Assembly: GCF_947169445.1 (NCBI RefSeq)
Contig: NZ_CAMVPU010000001.1
Location: 62,001 to 126,000 of the forward strand
Source: an uncultured Butyrivibrio sp.
GTDB taxonomy: Bacteria > Bacillota > Clostridia > Lachnospirales > Lachnospiraceae
DNA length: 64,000 nucleotides
Direction: 5' to 3'
The position numbers and the translations under genes were made by a program. Shown here piece by piece: positions 7,765-16,569 of the stretch. How positions within the stretch are numbered: position 1 is the stretch's first letter; each line of letters starts with the position of its first letter. The notes below the pieces were generated by a model. It saw nothing but the letters and a program-made list of their open reading frames with translations. It made no database searches and had not been told where the DNA came from.

Positions 7765-8613
7765 ATGAAAGTTTTAGATTCAAAATTCGCACAGGGCTTT
7801 TGCAGATTATGTGTAGATGGATTTTATCAGGGCTGGCATGAGAGAAATGGCGGCAATCTGAGTTATAGAATCAAGGATGAGGAAATTGCTTCCGTAACAG
7901 AAGACCTGGATGCATCAGGGGAGTGGAAAGAAATTGGAACTACAGTAAAGGACCTTGCAGGTGAATACTTCATGGTTACAGGTTCCGGCAAGTATTTTAG
8001 AAATGTTGAGATTGATCCTGCAGCTAATGTATGCATCATCAAGGTGGACGATAACGGTGAGAAGTACAAGATTGTCTGGGGACTTACAGAGGGCGGAAGA
8101 CCAACTTCAGAGCTTCCTTCACACCTTATGAATCTGGAAGTTTGCAAAAAACGTAACCCTGAGATCAGAGTAGTATATCACTGCCATCCGGCTAATACAA
8201 TCGCACTTACTTTTGTACTTCCACTTGATGGAAAGGTATTTACAAGAGAAATCTGGGAAATGGCTACAGAGTGTCCAATCGTATTCCCTGAAGGAATCGG
8301 CATGGTTCCATGGATGGTTCCCGGAGGAAGAGAAATCGCAGTTGCAACCTCAGAGATTATGAAGAAGCAAGACGTTGCTATCTGGGCTCATCACGGAATG
8401 TTTGCCTGCGGAACAGATTTCGACATCACCTTCGGACTTATGCACACAGTAGAAAAGGCTGCTGAGATCCTTGTTAAGGTTATGTCCATGACTGATAAAA
8501 AGAGACAGACAATTGAACCTGCTGATTTCAGAGCACTCAACGCTCCTTTCAATGTGCAGATAAATGAAGACTTCCTGTATGACAAAAAGAGCAATATTAT
8601 AGGCGAGTATTAA
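7765..8613 (+). CDS. rhaD: Rhamnulose-1-phosphate aldolase
   Basis: Cleaves L-rhamnulose 1-phosphate to DHAP and L-lactaldehyde, a Zn-dependent class II aldolase of the AraD/FucA superfamily. It is 282 residues. The catalytic and zinc-site elements are visible: SEL with Glu at about 116, HCH at 139-141, and AHHG at 208-211. These are close in position to Glu117, His141/143 and His212 of the E. coli enzyme. An AGGAGA site precedes ATG 7765. It lies 131 bp after rhaA, a gap long enough for an internal processing site or promoter, though none was recognised. Confidence 0.97.
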   Translation: MKVLDSKFAQGFCRLCVDGFYQGWHERNGGNLSYRIKDEEIASVTEDLDASGEWKEIGTTVKDLAGEYFMVTGSGKYFRNVEIDPAANVCIIKVDDNGEKYKIVWGLTEGGRPTSELPSHLMNLEVCKKRNPEIRVVYHCHPANTIALTFVLPLDGKVFTREIWEMATECPIVFPEGIGMVPWMVPGGREIAVATSEIMKKQDVAIWAHHGMFACGTDFDITFGLMHTVEKAAEILVKVMSMTDKKRQTIEPADFRALNAPFNVQINEDFLYDKKSNIIGEY

Positions 8614-8621
8614 AATAAGTT

Positions 8622-8661
8622 ATGAAAGTCCTTGGAATATTACAAAGCCAGGGACTTTCAT
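8622..8661 (+). promoter_or_regulatory. Stem-loop between rhaD and rhaB
   Basis: The 14-base arms ATGAAAGTCCTTGG (8622-8635) and CCAGGGACTTTCAT (8648-8661) pair with only one G-U wobble, around a 12-base loop. There is no long U run after it, so it is more likely an mRNA-stability or partial-termination hairpin than a full terminator. It sits 25 bases before the rhaB start. It could set the ratio of kinase to aldolase. Confidence 0.75.
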
Positions 8662-8686
8662 CTATTAAATAAAAGTGGGGTATACA

Positions 8687-10117
8687 ATGAATTACTATCT
8701 GGCAGTTGATATCGGTGCTTCTTCCGGAAGACATATTCTGGCTCATCTGGAAGAGGGCAAAATAATTCTTGAAGAAATATATCGTTTTTACAACGGAATG
8801 GACGATAAGGGTAAGCACAAGGTTTGGGATACTGACAGACTTTTTTCCGAAATACTTGAAGGTATGAAAAAGTGCAAAGAACTGGGCAAGATTCCGGAGA
8901 CTATGGGAATTGATACCTGGGGAGTTGACTATGTGCTTCTTGATAAAGATGATCAGAAGCTTGGCGACTGCATTGCCTACAGAGATAACAGAACAGAGGG
9001 CATGGATAAGGAAGTAGCAGGGATAATCTCTGAAGAAGAGCTGTACTTGCGAACCGGAATACAGAAGGCTATCTTTAACACGATTTATCAGCTTATGTCT
9101 ACTAAGCTGAGGAACCCTGAAAAGCTTACGAATGCCAGATCTCTTTTGATGGTTCCTGATTATTTCCATTTTCTTTTAACAGGAGTTCGCAGACAGGAGT
9201 ATACCAACGCATCCACCACAGGCCTTTTAAATGCCAGGACCTGCGATTGGGATCATGAGCTGATTGCAAGGCTCGGATATCCTGATGAGTTGTTTGGTGA
9301 GCTTTCTATGCCCGGAACAGTAGTAGGACCTCTGAAAAAAGATATCGAGAATCAGGTTGGCTTTAACTGCAATGTGGTTCTTCCTGCAACCCATGATACA
9401 GGCTCAGCTGTAATGAGCGTCCCATGCACAGATGAGAACACTCTTTATATTTCTTCCGGAACCTGGTCACTTATGGGGTGCGAGCTTGAAGAGGCAAACT
9501 GCTCTGATAAGGCCAGAGAAGCCAACTTCACCAATGAAGGTGGCTATCAGAAGCACTACAGATTCCTTAAGAACATCATGGGCTTGTGGATGATACAGTC
9601 TGTGAAAAAAGAGCTGGAAGAAGGTTATGATTATCCGGGTAAAAAAGCTGATGATGACTATTCTTTTGCTAACCTTTGTGACAGGGCTTCGAAGGAAACT
9701 ATAGATTCAGTTGTTCCTGCTAACGACGGCAGATTTTTGAATCCTGATTCTATGATAAAAGAGGTTCAGAAGGCCTGTCAGGAGCAAAATATGCAGGTGC
9801 CACAGACTCCATGGGAACTAGCACGCGTAATCTATAGGAGCCTTGCTGTATGCTACAGAGAGGCTACAGAAGAGATTGAGCAGATTACAGGTAAGCATTT
9901 TGACAGTATAAATATTGTTGGAGGTGGTTCTAACGCTGATTATCTTAATGAACTTACTGCAAAAGAGACCGGAAGAAGCGTAAATGCAGGTCCTTCCGAA
10001 GCTACCGCAATCGGTAATATCGGTGCACAGATGCTTGCTAAGGGTGAATTTGCTTCATTAAATGACTTTAGAAAATGCGTATATGAGTCCTTTGGTGTGA
10101 AAAACTTCAAGGCATAA
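8687..10117 (+). CDS. rhaB: Rhamnulokinase
   Basis: Phosphorylates L-rhamnulose to rhamnulose 1-phosphate with ATP. It belongs to the FGGY/hexokinase-actin fold. From ATG 8687 it is 476 residues, beginning MNYYLAVDIGASSGRHILA (phosphate-1 loop). The substrate block GIDTWGVDYVLLD and the Asp-containing PATHDTGSAVMSVP are clear. Near the C-terminus, INIVGGGSNADYLNELTA is the FGGY nucleotide-binding segment. The GTGGGG site at 8675-8680 supports ATG 8687 over the in-frame GTG 8675 that overlaps it. It is the last gene of the rhamnose operon. Confidence 0.97.
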   Translation: MNYYLAVDIGASSGRHILAHLEEGKIILEEIYRFYNGMDDKGKHKVWDTDRLFSEILEGMKKCKELGKIPETMGIDTWGVDYVLLDKDDQKLGDCIAYRDNRTEGMDKEVAGIISEEELYLRTGIQKAIFNTIYQLMSTKLRNPEKLTNARSLLMVPDYFHFLLTGVRRQEYTNASTTGLLNARTCDWDHELIARLGYPDELFGELSMPGTVVGPLKKDIENQVGFNCNVVLPATHDTGSAVMSVPCTDENTLYISSGTWSLMGCELEEANCSDKAREANFTNEGGYQKHYRFLKNIMGLWMIQSVKKELEEGYDYPGKKADDDYSFANLCDRASKETIDSVVPANDGRFLNPDSMIKEVQKACQEQNMQVPQTPWELARVIYRSLAVCYREATEEIEQITGKHFDSINIVGGGSNADYLNELTAKETGRSVNAGPSEATAIGNIGAQMLAKGEFASLNDFRKCVYESFGVKNFKA

Positions 10118-10202
10118 AACTATGTATTAATATCGTTATTTCGTATATAATATTAAATGATTTGTTGTCGCTTTTTATAATCTCTTTTTATGAGGTTTAT
10201 TC

Positions 10203-11999
10203 ATGTACGAAATACCTGAAGAAATCAGAAAAGTATTTGAGTCACTTATGATTCCGTTTACATTTTTGCAATATGAAGACGGAATCACCTTTCCTGTGCT
10301 TGTATCTGAAGGAATGCTTAGTTTCATGAAGGTCACAAGGCAGCAAATATCTCAGTATTCTTCCGACGGTCTTAACGGCAATATGTTTGAGAAGGTGTTC
10401 CCTGATGATGCGTCAAGACTCCAGGCTATGATTGACGGATTTGTCAAAGGTGAGAATGAGTGTGATATTCTTTTCAGAGCTAAGCGTGACGACGGATATC
10501 ATATCATTCATGCTGTTGGTCGTTGGCAGCCGCTGCCGGATGGCAACAAGATTGCCATGATGACTTATGCTGATATGTCAGAGCATGAGGAAGTAGTATC
10601 CGAGATAGCAGAGCATTACAGTCTTTTCCGGAAAGATGATTTCTATACGGATGCACTTACCAATCTCCCAAATCTCAATTATTTCAATAAATATTGTGAA
10701 GACCGTGCCACATCTATTCGTATGCAGGGGAAAAAGCCTGTAATTATGTATTATGATCTGGATTCTATGCAGTCCTATAATACCGGCTATGGAACCCAAA
10801 AGGGCGACGAACTTCTTGCATTGGTTGCAAGAGTGCTATGTGAGGAATTTCCTGATGCTCAGATTACAAGAAGTGCGGATGACCACTTTGTCGTGCTTGA
10901 TAAATTCACGTCAGAAGAAAAGCTTATTGAGATTGTAGAAAAGGTCAATCAGCGAGTAAAAAGTGAGGCTTTTGGTAATACTACGGGAACTCATGTGGGA
11001 ATATGCGTTATGGAACAGCACATTTCCGCCAAGGAGGCACTGGATCATGCCAAGCTATCCAACAAAATGCTGGGACAGAATCTTAATAACTGTTACAGAT
11101 TCTTTTCCATAATGGACAACTTCGAGTATTTAGGTGAGAGATATATTATTGAGAATTTCTATAAGGCTCTCAATAATGGATACATAAACGTTCATTATCA
11201 GGGACTGATGAGGGTTGAATCCGGTAAGGGCTACGGTTTTGAGTGTCTCGCAAGATGGCAGGATCCGGACAGAGGCATCATTATGCCCAAGGATTTTATT
11301 CCTGCTTTGGAAAAGTATCACCTGATGCATGACCTTGATATCTTTATGTTTGAACAGGTGTGTCGTGAGATTCCACTTAGGAAGGAGGCAGGGCTTACAC
11401 TGCTTCCGTTATCCATAAATTTCTCCAGACAGGACTTCGATTACATTGATGTTGTCGGTGAACTTAACAGGATTTACGACAAATATGAGATTGATAAGTA
11501 TGGAATTGATAAGAGCAATTTCATGATTGAGATTACCGAACAGGATATGGCCACTGCAACGGATTCATTTAATAAGCAGTTAAAAGACATCCGAAAGAGC
11601 GGCTTTAAGCTATGGATTGATGACTTTGGAAGCGGTTATTCCTCCCTGGATGTTTTTAGTCGTTTTGACATTGACCTTATCAAGTTCGACATGGAACTTT
11701 TGAAAAATCTGGATAAGCATAATGGAGCCAACAGGGTGCTGCTTAAGGCCATGATCGAGGTGGCTCATAAGCTTGGAATACATACTCTTTGCGAAGGATT
11801 GGAGAACAATCAGCAGCTGGAATTTCTTAAAGAAGCCGGCTGTGAATTTGCACAGGGATTCTATTACCACAAACCCATAAGCCTGGAAAAAATCTTTATG
11901 AAGGATAATATCAATATTATCATTCCTAAATGGGAGACCACCGATGAGCGCAAGGCTTTAGAGGAAGCGTGGAATAAAAAGAACTTGGAGGAAAAATAG
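10203..11999 (+). CDS. PAS / degenerate GGDEF / EAL-type cyclic-di-GMP protein
   Basis: 598 residues with no membrane segment. An N-terminal PAS-like domain (about 15-130) is followed by a GGDEF domain (about 150-300) and an EAL domain (about 312-565). The GGDEF active-site motif is SADDHF (about 224-229), so cyclase activity should be lost. In the EAL domain the signature reads ECLARW instead of EALxRW (about 347-352), which keeps the metal-binding glutamate. Other catalytic elements are present: NFSRQDF, EITE, IDDFGSGYSSL, IKFD, CEGLE and QGFYY. It is therefore probably a cytoplasmic cyclic-di-GMP phosphodiesterase with a sensory PAS and a GTP-binding or inert GGDEF. Its stop codon abuts the start of the CooT-like gene, so the two are co-translated. 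Confidence 0.93.
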   Translation: MYEIPEEIRKVFESLMIPFTFLQYEDGITFPVLVSEGMLSFMKVTRQQISQYSSDGLNGNMFEKVFPDDASRLQAMIDGFVKGENECDILFRAKRDDGYHIIHAVGRWQPLPDGNKIAMMTYADMSEHEEVVSEIAEHYSLFRKDDFYTDALTNLPNLNYFNKYCEDRATSIRMQGKKPVIMYYDLDSMQSYNTGYGTQKGDELLALVARVLCEEFPDAQITRSADDHFVVLDKFTSEEKLIEIVEKVNQRVKSEAFGNTTGTHVGICVMEQHISAKEALDHAKLSNKMLGQNLNNCYRFFSIMDNFEYLGERYIIENFYKALNNGYINVHYQGLMRVESGKGYGFECLARWQDPDRGIIMPKDFIPALEKYHLMHDLDIFMFEQVCREIPLRKEAGLTLLPLSINFSRQDFDYIDVVGELNRIYDKYEIDKYGIDKSNFMIEITEQDMATATDSFNKQLKDIRKSGFKLWIDDFGSGYSSLDVFSRFDIDLIKFDMELLKNLDKHNGANRVLLKAMIEVAHKLGIHTLCEGLENNQQLEFLKEAGCEFAQGFYYHKPISLEKIFMKDNINIIIPKWETTDERKALEEAWNKKNLEEK

Positions 12000-12185
12000 A
12001 TGTGTCTTTCTACCGCCGTCAGAGCTGATAAACCAGACGAAATACTGATGGAATACGTACAGTCTTTATCCATAGATGGAGACACAATTACTCTTGTTGA
12101 TCTTATGGGAGAGCGCAAGGTCATTCGCGGTAATCTTACTTTTGCGGATCTGACCGGTGCAGTTCTGAAAATAGATTGCAAATAA
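12000..12185 (+). CDS. CooT family nickel-binding protein
   Basis: 61 residues beginning MCLSTAV, the CooT family start in which Cys2 is the nickel ligand. The body (ILMEYVQSLSIDGDTITLVD, ending LTGAVLKIDCK) fits the small beta-barrel of the family. In Rhodospirillum rubrum, CooT helps insert nickel into CO dehydrogenase. Here no CO dehydrogenase is in the window, but a CooC-like ATPase lies 3.8 kb away. The ATG immediately follows the TAG of the EAL gene, and the ribosome site GGAGG is inside that gene. Family: confident; nickel role in this organism: inferred. Confidence 0.85.
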   Translation: MCLSTAVRADKPDEILMEYVQSLSIDGDTITLVDLMGERKVIRGNLTFADLTGAVLKIDCK

Positions 12186-12203
12186 AACCAAATAGTAAAA
12201 AAT

Positions 12204-12243
12204 AACAGACACTGCACGGTGATTAAATCATGCAGTGTCTGTT
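12204..12243. terminator. Bidirectional terminator between cooT-like gene and minus-strand module
   Basis: A perfect 13-bp inverted repeat, AACAGACACTGCA (12204-12216) and TGCAGTGTCTGTT (12231-12243), with T-rich DNA after it on the plus strand and A/T-rich DNA on the other side. It separates two convergent transcripts. Confidence 0.9.
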
Positions 12244-12266
12244 TTCTTTTGCATTGTTAATGCGGT

Positions 12267-12494
12267 TTACTTAATATGTGTGTATTCCCTTGGAGCAACA
12301 GCTTCTTTTTGCAGGTAAGGAATTGTCGTATTGTCGGCGCGTTTCATGTTGTCGAAACGCTTAACCATCAGCGGCTCCCAGATGTAGTACATGAACTTCC
12401 CATCAAGATCCCAGTAGAATACTGCGAAGAGAATGCCATATACAATAGCAAGAAAACCAATCAGCTTTCCGATGAATTTAAAGAATGATTTCAT
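12267..12494 (-). CDS. Small one-helix membrane protein, module-linked (75 aa)
   Basis: Start ATG 12494 follows AAGAGGTAAC. A longer in-frame start at 12533 lacks this site. One membrane helix spans roughly residues 8-27 (LIGFLAIVYGILFAVFYWDL), followed by a short polar tail containing FDNMKRAD. It is clearly homologous to the 55-residue protein at 20421-20588: shared features are IGK, a hydrophobic run, LF..YFW/FYW.LD.K, and K.FD..KRAD. Each homologue sits beside one dehydratase-like pair. No known family was recognised. It may anchor or escort the complex at the membrane, which is a guess. Confidence 0.8.
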   Translation of the reverse strand: MKSFFKFIGKLIGFLAIVYGILFAVFYWDLDGKFMYYIWEPLMVKRFDNMKRADNTTIPYLQKEAVAPREYTHIK

Positions 12495-12551
12495 GTCTAA
12501 GTTACCTCTTTTGAAATAATAGTATGTAAGCAAAATAGTACGGATGAACTT

Positions 12552-14237
12552 TTACCAGCTGTTATCGTCATCGAAATCAACAAGCGTTGGATCAAGTGGC
12601 TCCTCGTGCATGACAGTTGTCATATAGTCACTTATTATCTTTCTGATTTCTTTTCTTGAAACAGTTCTCTTGTCCGGAAGAGCATGTGGTACCCAGATAG
12701 CGTGAATGTTACGCTTTCTGAACTCGTCCTCAAATACTCCGTGGATTCCCTGCATTCCCTTACACTGAAGCTGATCATACATGATGACCATATCACAGTG
12801 GAAACGCTCCATGTAATCAAACAGCGAGAGAATGTGTTCGTGTCCACCTACTGCCATGGCTCTCATAGGTGCCTTCTCATTCATCCAGGCAAGATCTTCA
12901 AGAGCATGCTCATAAGTATCTGTTCTAAGATACTGGTCAAACATAAGTGAATCCATGTTTATTACGCAGTTGATTCCCCAGCAGTTGTAAGCCCAGGTGC
13001 ACCAGTGTGAGTAGTAGAGAGGCGCACAGCTCCAGGCGATTGCGCGGTGCCTTGTCTTAGGGAAGGTCTCAATCTTATTCTTTACAGTCTTGTTCATGAT
13101 GCGCTTAACATGCTCATCGACCTCATGCCAGATCGGTCTGTCACCATCCTGTGAATAGTAGATACGGTAAAGAGCCTGTGCTACGCCACTGATAGGATAG
13201 TAAGGGGTGTTGGCTGCAACGTCCCATTTCTCCCATTCGAACTCTGTAAGCTTGTTAAAAGATTTGGCATATTTCACATACTGATCGAAGTCAAATGGAA
13301 TACCATACTGTTCCTCGATGAATTTCCAGCAGCCTTCGATTTCCTTCTGACAGTGTTTTTGAACCTCGGGATCATCATAGCGCATTGGCTGTGGCAGAGC
13401 GTAAAGAGGGCGGTTTAAGAACCAGTCTTGAAGTACGCTGGTTGCAACAGAACCATCACAGGCTTCATTGGTTGTTACCATAGTCGGTGCATAATCCGGA
13501 TAATCGTCATTTACAAAAAGTCCATATTCAGCCTGACACATTGGACATGGGTCAGATGGAAGACCAATGGACTGGGCTGCATCGATGTAGTTAAGAACTG
13601 TGTGGTTATTTACATGAACTGATACGAAGTATGGGATCATCTCAAGAGGAACGTCATCAAGAACGTCTCTCCAGGGGTAGAAGATACTTCCACCAACAGT
13701 TTCATTATGTGCAATATTCTTTTTCCAGTTTTCAGGTTCCTGCCCATTATGGATCTTCTTGTCGGAGATAAACATGCGCTGGAACTGTCTTATACTCTCA
13801 CTAACCATACCGCGGTAGTGCCAGCCGGATGCTCGAAGTGCTTCTCCGCGAAGACCTTCCATACCTCTGTCAAACCAGTGCATAACAGTAAGATAGGTCT
13901 GTCCCATCCAGCGGTAGCGCAATACACCCTTGGCAAAATCCACAAGACCTTCAGGTCCTTCGCCGTATTTAATGATATCGGTTACCATATGAGCGTAGTT
14001 GTAGAGCCAGATCATATTGAAATAGTACATGGTGTCTTTGACGCCACGCCATTCGCGGTGCTTGTAAAGACCTGTATCTCCAACATACAGGTCACCAAGG
14101 CGTCTTTCTTCATGAGGCTTGCCATACCAGAAATCCTTGGCAGCTTTCTTGAAATCCCTTGGCTTATTCTTATCTTCAGGAGCTTTTTCTACAACAAAAA
14201 GCTCTCTGTATTTTGCTTTTATATCCTTAAGCTTCAT
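12552..14237 (-). CDS. 2-hydroxyacyl-CoA dehydratase-like (double-cubane type) large component, copy 1
   Basis: 561 residues, cytoplasmic. It is a paralogue of the protein at 17763-19538, sharing for example HREWRGVKDT/RREWRGVKDT, YRWM, IDA..S.GLPSD.CP, CDGS, AHYY/PLYY, NCWGI/NCWGV, and the C-terminal pattern TVMH.EP.DP.L.DF.DD...W. Cysteines that could hold Fe-S clusters are at SDPCP (about 231), CDGS (about 260) and QCKGM. It overlaps the partner gene 14234-15433 by four bases (ATGA type). The family reduces or dehydrates substrates using electrons pushed by an ATP-dependent activator. Substrate unknown. The ~150-residue N-terminal region is longer than in classical HgdA/HgdB. Confidence 0.8.
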   Translation of the reverse strand: MKLKDIKAKYRELFVVEKAPEDKNKPRDFKKAAKDFWYGKPHEERRLGDLYVGDTGLYKHREWRGVKDTMYYFNMIWLYNYAHMVTDIIKYGEGPEGLVDFAKGVLRYRWMGQTYLTVMHWFDRGMEGLRGEALRASGWHYRGMVSESIRQFQRMFISDKKIHNGQEPENWKKNIAHNETVGGSIFYPWRDVLDDVPLEMIPYFVSVHVNNHTVLNYIDAAQSIGLPSDPCPMCQAEYGLFVNDDYPDYAPTMVTTNEACDGSVATSVLQDWFLNRPLYALPQPMRYDDPEVQKHCQKEIEGCWKFIEEQYGIPFDFDQYVKYAKSFNKLTEFEWEKWDVAANTPYYPISGVAQALYRIYYSQDGDRPIWHEVDEHVKRIMNKTVKNKIETFPKTRHRAIAWSCAPLYYSHWCTWAYNCWGINCVINMDSLMFDQYLRTDTYEHALEDLAWMNEKAPMRAMAVGGHEHILSLFDYMERFHCDMVIMYDQLQCKGMQGIHGVFEDEFRKRNIHAIWVPHALPDKRTVSRKEIRKIISDYMTTVMHEEPLDPTLVDFDDDNSW

Positions 14238-15433
14238 GCCGTGGTCTCCTTTTTTCTTTGAATGTTTTTGAGCTCTATGCTTTCAACAAATGCCTGGAAT
14301 CTGGTACGAAGCTGACCAACTGCATTGTTGACATATTCTTTTTCAATAGAGCAGATCGGAATACCATAGTCTCTTGGGAAGATAAGCGTATCGATGGTGC
14401 GCTCGTAGCTCCAGTACTCACAGAATTTCATCTGGGAGATTATGAGCCCGTCAGCCTTGTACTCTTTTACCACATCAGCAAGATACTGCTTTCTTTCCCT
14501 CATGATGTGCTGATCCATGAAACGTGGGCAGTTACTGGTCTCAAGGTAGTGGCGCGCTATTGCGCGTAGCGGAGTCTCGTCTTCTTTTACCACAATTTCT
14601 TCTCTGCCGGGAAGAGAGCCGTAGCAGTGCCTGTCAGCCACAACTAAAGCGCCGCATTCCTCGATGAGCTTTACAAAATCAGGATCATCTTCTTCGGAAC
14701 CTGAGAGAACCACCTTGCAGCGGTAGGTCTTTTTATCATCGGGCTTTCTGGTCTTAAGCTGCTCAGCAATATCTTTTAACTTATCGATTATCAGATATTT
14801 GGGACATACCAAAGTGGACAGCATGATTATAGAAAACTCCCATCCGGTGATGGTAGGCTCGTCAAGCTTTCTGTAGCTGCCGATCTCGGTAATAAGTCTG
14901 CAAATCTCATTGTGCTCTTTTATAGCTGTTAAAAGAGCTTCATCGCCTGTGTCGATTCCAAAGTGCTCTTTTAATTTATCCAGCACATGGACCTGAAGCT
15001 GTCTTTCGAAGTGTTCTATTGAGTTGTCGTTCTTTTTAAATGGGACGTCTGTGAATTCACAGAAAAAGTCTGGATTCTGAATGATATCCATTAGCTGAAG
15101 ATGTTCCTGGAATCTACAGGTGACCGTACAGGTCTCCGTAGCCATCTGGGCATCAATGAAGTTGAAACCGCCTTCAAGAGCGCGCTCCAAAAGACATCTG
15201 CCGTACATGCAGGTGCGGTTCGACATATAGTAGGTCGCCATATCCGGCGAAGAACTGCGCGGAGCTCGTAGTCTACAGGACACACAGCCAGGCAGGTCCA
15301 GCAGAACTTCCGGCATGAAGTAGCAGGTATAGCCTAAAATGCGCTTGCCATCATCCTTTGCATGTCGGATTAACGCATTGTTTGCTTCCTGCAACAGGTC
15401 CTCGAGCTCAAAGATGTGCACGAGATCTTTCAT
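14234..15433 (-). CDS. 2-hydroxyacyl-CoA dehydratase-like (double-cubane type) small component, copy 1
   Basis: 399 residues. It aligns from its first residue with the 397-residue protein at 16570-17763: MKDLVHIF/MQDLKHMI, GYTCY.MPEVLL, RAPR, TYYMSN.TC, EHL, CGA.VVADR.CYGS.PGREE, QLRTRFQAFVE. Conserved cysteines fall at the same positions in both (37, 50, 75, 102), plus C-G-A, CYGS, CPR and a late Cys before a Tyr/Phe-Trp. This is the HgdB/BcrC-like component that carries a [4Fe-4S] or double-cubane cluster in the family. It is first in its transcript, so order is small, then large, then membrane protein. No activator gene accompanies this copy. Confidence 0.82.
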   Translation of the reverse strand: MKDLVHIFELEDLLQEANNALIRHAKDDGKRILGYTCYFMPEVLLDLPGCVSCRLRAPRSSSPDMATYYMSNRTCMYGRCLLERALEGGFNFIDAQMATETCTVTCRFQEHLQLMDIIQNPDFFCEFTDVPFKKNDNSIEHFERQLQVHVLDKLKEHFGIDTGDEALLTAIKEHNEICRLITEIGSYRKLDEPTITGWEFSIIMLSTLVCPKYLIIDKLKDIAEQLKTRKPDDKKTYRCKVVLSGSEEDDPDFVKLIEECGALVVADRHCYGSLPGREEIVVKEDETPLRAIARHYLETSNCPRFMDQHIMRERKQYLADVVKEYKADGLIISQMKFCEYWSYERTIDTLIFPRDYGIPICSIEKEYVNNAVGQLRTRFQAFVESIELKNIQRKKETTA

Positions 15434-15784
15434 ATGAAATTTCCCCCTCTGAAATAATAAAGATCGTTTTGTGAAGCAAAAAACTGATGATAAAGACCTG
15501 GTTCGCTGATAAATGAGATTGCGTCAGCGTTTCCAGTCTTATCTTTTATATTAGCATAAAATGCGGGAAATTTTAATGGTATATTGATAAAAATTAATGC
15601 GCAGTTTTCAAGGAAATATTAAATTCGTACTGTTAAAAAAAACGGTTTTGCTTTACAATATTATTAGTATTTTCGTTGCTGTTTTTGAAGATAAACAGGT
15701 TACTGTTCAGACAGAAATGCGCACTAAGCTGAGCATTTCGTGAGAACTTGATGCATAAACAGTGACAATCTGGTGGGAGATTTT
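15434..15784. other. Divergent control region between the two dehydratase-like modules
   Basis: About 350 bp, A+T-rich, with both modules transcribed away from it. For the minus strand a weak -35 TTAAAA (complement of 15571-15576) and -10 TAATAT (complement of 15548-15553) with a 17-base spacer can be read. For the plus strand no clean promoter was assigned. The right end holds a short palindromic element (15699-15766) that has a longer relative at 62.8 kb. Shared control of the two modules is plausible. Confidence 0.4.
15699..15766 (+). repeat. Short copy of a dispersed palindromic element with inverted ends
   Basis: Begins GTTACTGTTCA and ends AACAGTGAC, imperfect inverted ends. The first 57 bases match the complement of 62827-62883 at 55 of 57 positions (my own count). 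The 145-bp copy there has perfect inverted ends, so this one looks internally deleted. It contains an internal hairpin, AGAAATGCGCA with GAGCATTTCG. It lies 19 bp before the CooC-like gene start and so may be in its leader. Confidence 0.75.
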
Positions 15785-16549
15785 ATGGGGGAACATACGA
15801 AGATTATCGCTTTAACCGGTAAGGGAGGTGTTGGCAAGACTTCTCTTTCCGCTTCTATAGTACGCATTTTGACGGAGAACTATCCGAATTCTAAAATTCT
15901 TGCTATTGATGCAGATCCTGCAGTTGGATTATCAGTTGCTCTGGGGGTTAGACCACAGCTTACTTTGGACGAGATCAGGAAAAAAGTGGCACAGGACGTG
16001 ACGGGGAAACTTAGAGATACTCAGGATATCCTGGCGGAAGCCAAATTTCAATTATACGAGACAATGGTAGAGAAGAACGGTTTTGCATTTCTGGCTATTG
16101 GAAGGCCGGAGGCTGCAGGCTGTTATTGTGCTATAAACACATACCTTAGAAAAGTTATCGAGATGCTGGTGGACGATTTTGACTATGTAGTCATTGATGG
16201 AGAGGCCGGTATAGAACAGATAAATAGACGTGTTCTTGAAAAGGTCACACATCTTATCTGTGTATCTGACCAGAGCAGAAAAGGACTTCAGATCATCGAG
16301 ACCATCAAAAATGTCGCCGACGAACTCGTAATGTACGACAAGATCGGGCTGATTGTAAACAGAGCGCCTCTTCCTGAAAAGCTTGCAGATGAAAAAGAAA
16401 TAGGGGGCGTCCCAATTGCAGCTGTCATACCTCAGGACAATGATATGACAGAAAATGACATCGAAGGCAACAGCGTCTTCGAACTTCCTGGTGATTCAAT
16501 TATCCTTCAGGGTGCAAGAGATGCACTTAGAAGAATGGAAATAATATGA
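15785..16549 (+). CDS. CooC-like P-loop ATPase (nickel/CO dehydrogenase maturation family)
   Basis: 254 residues from ATG 15785. GGGAGA sits five bases upstream. An in-frame GTG at 15773 lacks a site. It is a deviant Walker A (MinD/NifH-like) ATPase: LTGKGGVGKTS at residues 10-20, switch region IDADPAVGL, and Walker B VVIDGEAGIEQ. The diagnostic CooC feature is a CxC motif, GCYCA, with cysteines at 113 and 115, almost exactly the positions described for the nickel-binding CooC1 (Cys112/Cys114). CooC dimers load nickel into CO dehydrogenase in an ATP-dependent way. Here it heads an operon of dehydratase-like proteins instead. Family assignment is strong. The client protein is unknown. Confidence 0.88.
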   Translation: MGEHTKIIALTGKGGVGKTSLSASIVRILTENYPNSKILAIDADPAVGLSVALGVRPQLTLDEIRKKVAQDVTGKLRDTQDILAEAKFQLYETMVEKNGFAFLAIGRPEAAGCYCAINTYLRKVIEMLVDDFDYVVIDGEAGIEQINRRVLEKVTHLICVSDQSRKGLQIIETIKNVADELVMYDKIGLIVNRAPLPEKLADEKEIGGVPIAAVIPQDNDMTENDIEGNSVFELPGDSIILQGARDALRRMEII

Positions 16550-16569
16550 AGAAAGGATGGTAAAAGGGC

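Noticed and set aside
13707..14261. Long plus-strand open frame opposite the copy-1 large component
   Set aside because: It is antisense to a well-supported gene, has no ribosome site and the product matches nothing recognisable. The same holds for other long antisense frames, such as 18714-19406 and 26217-26960.
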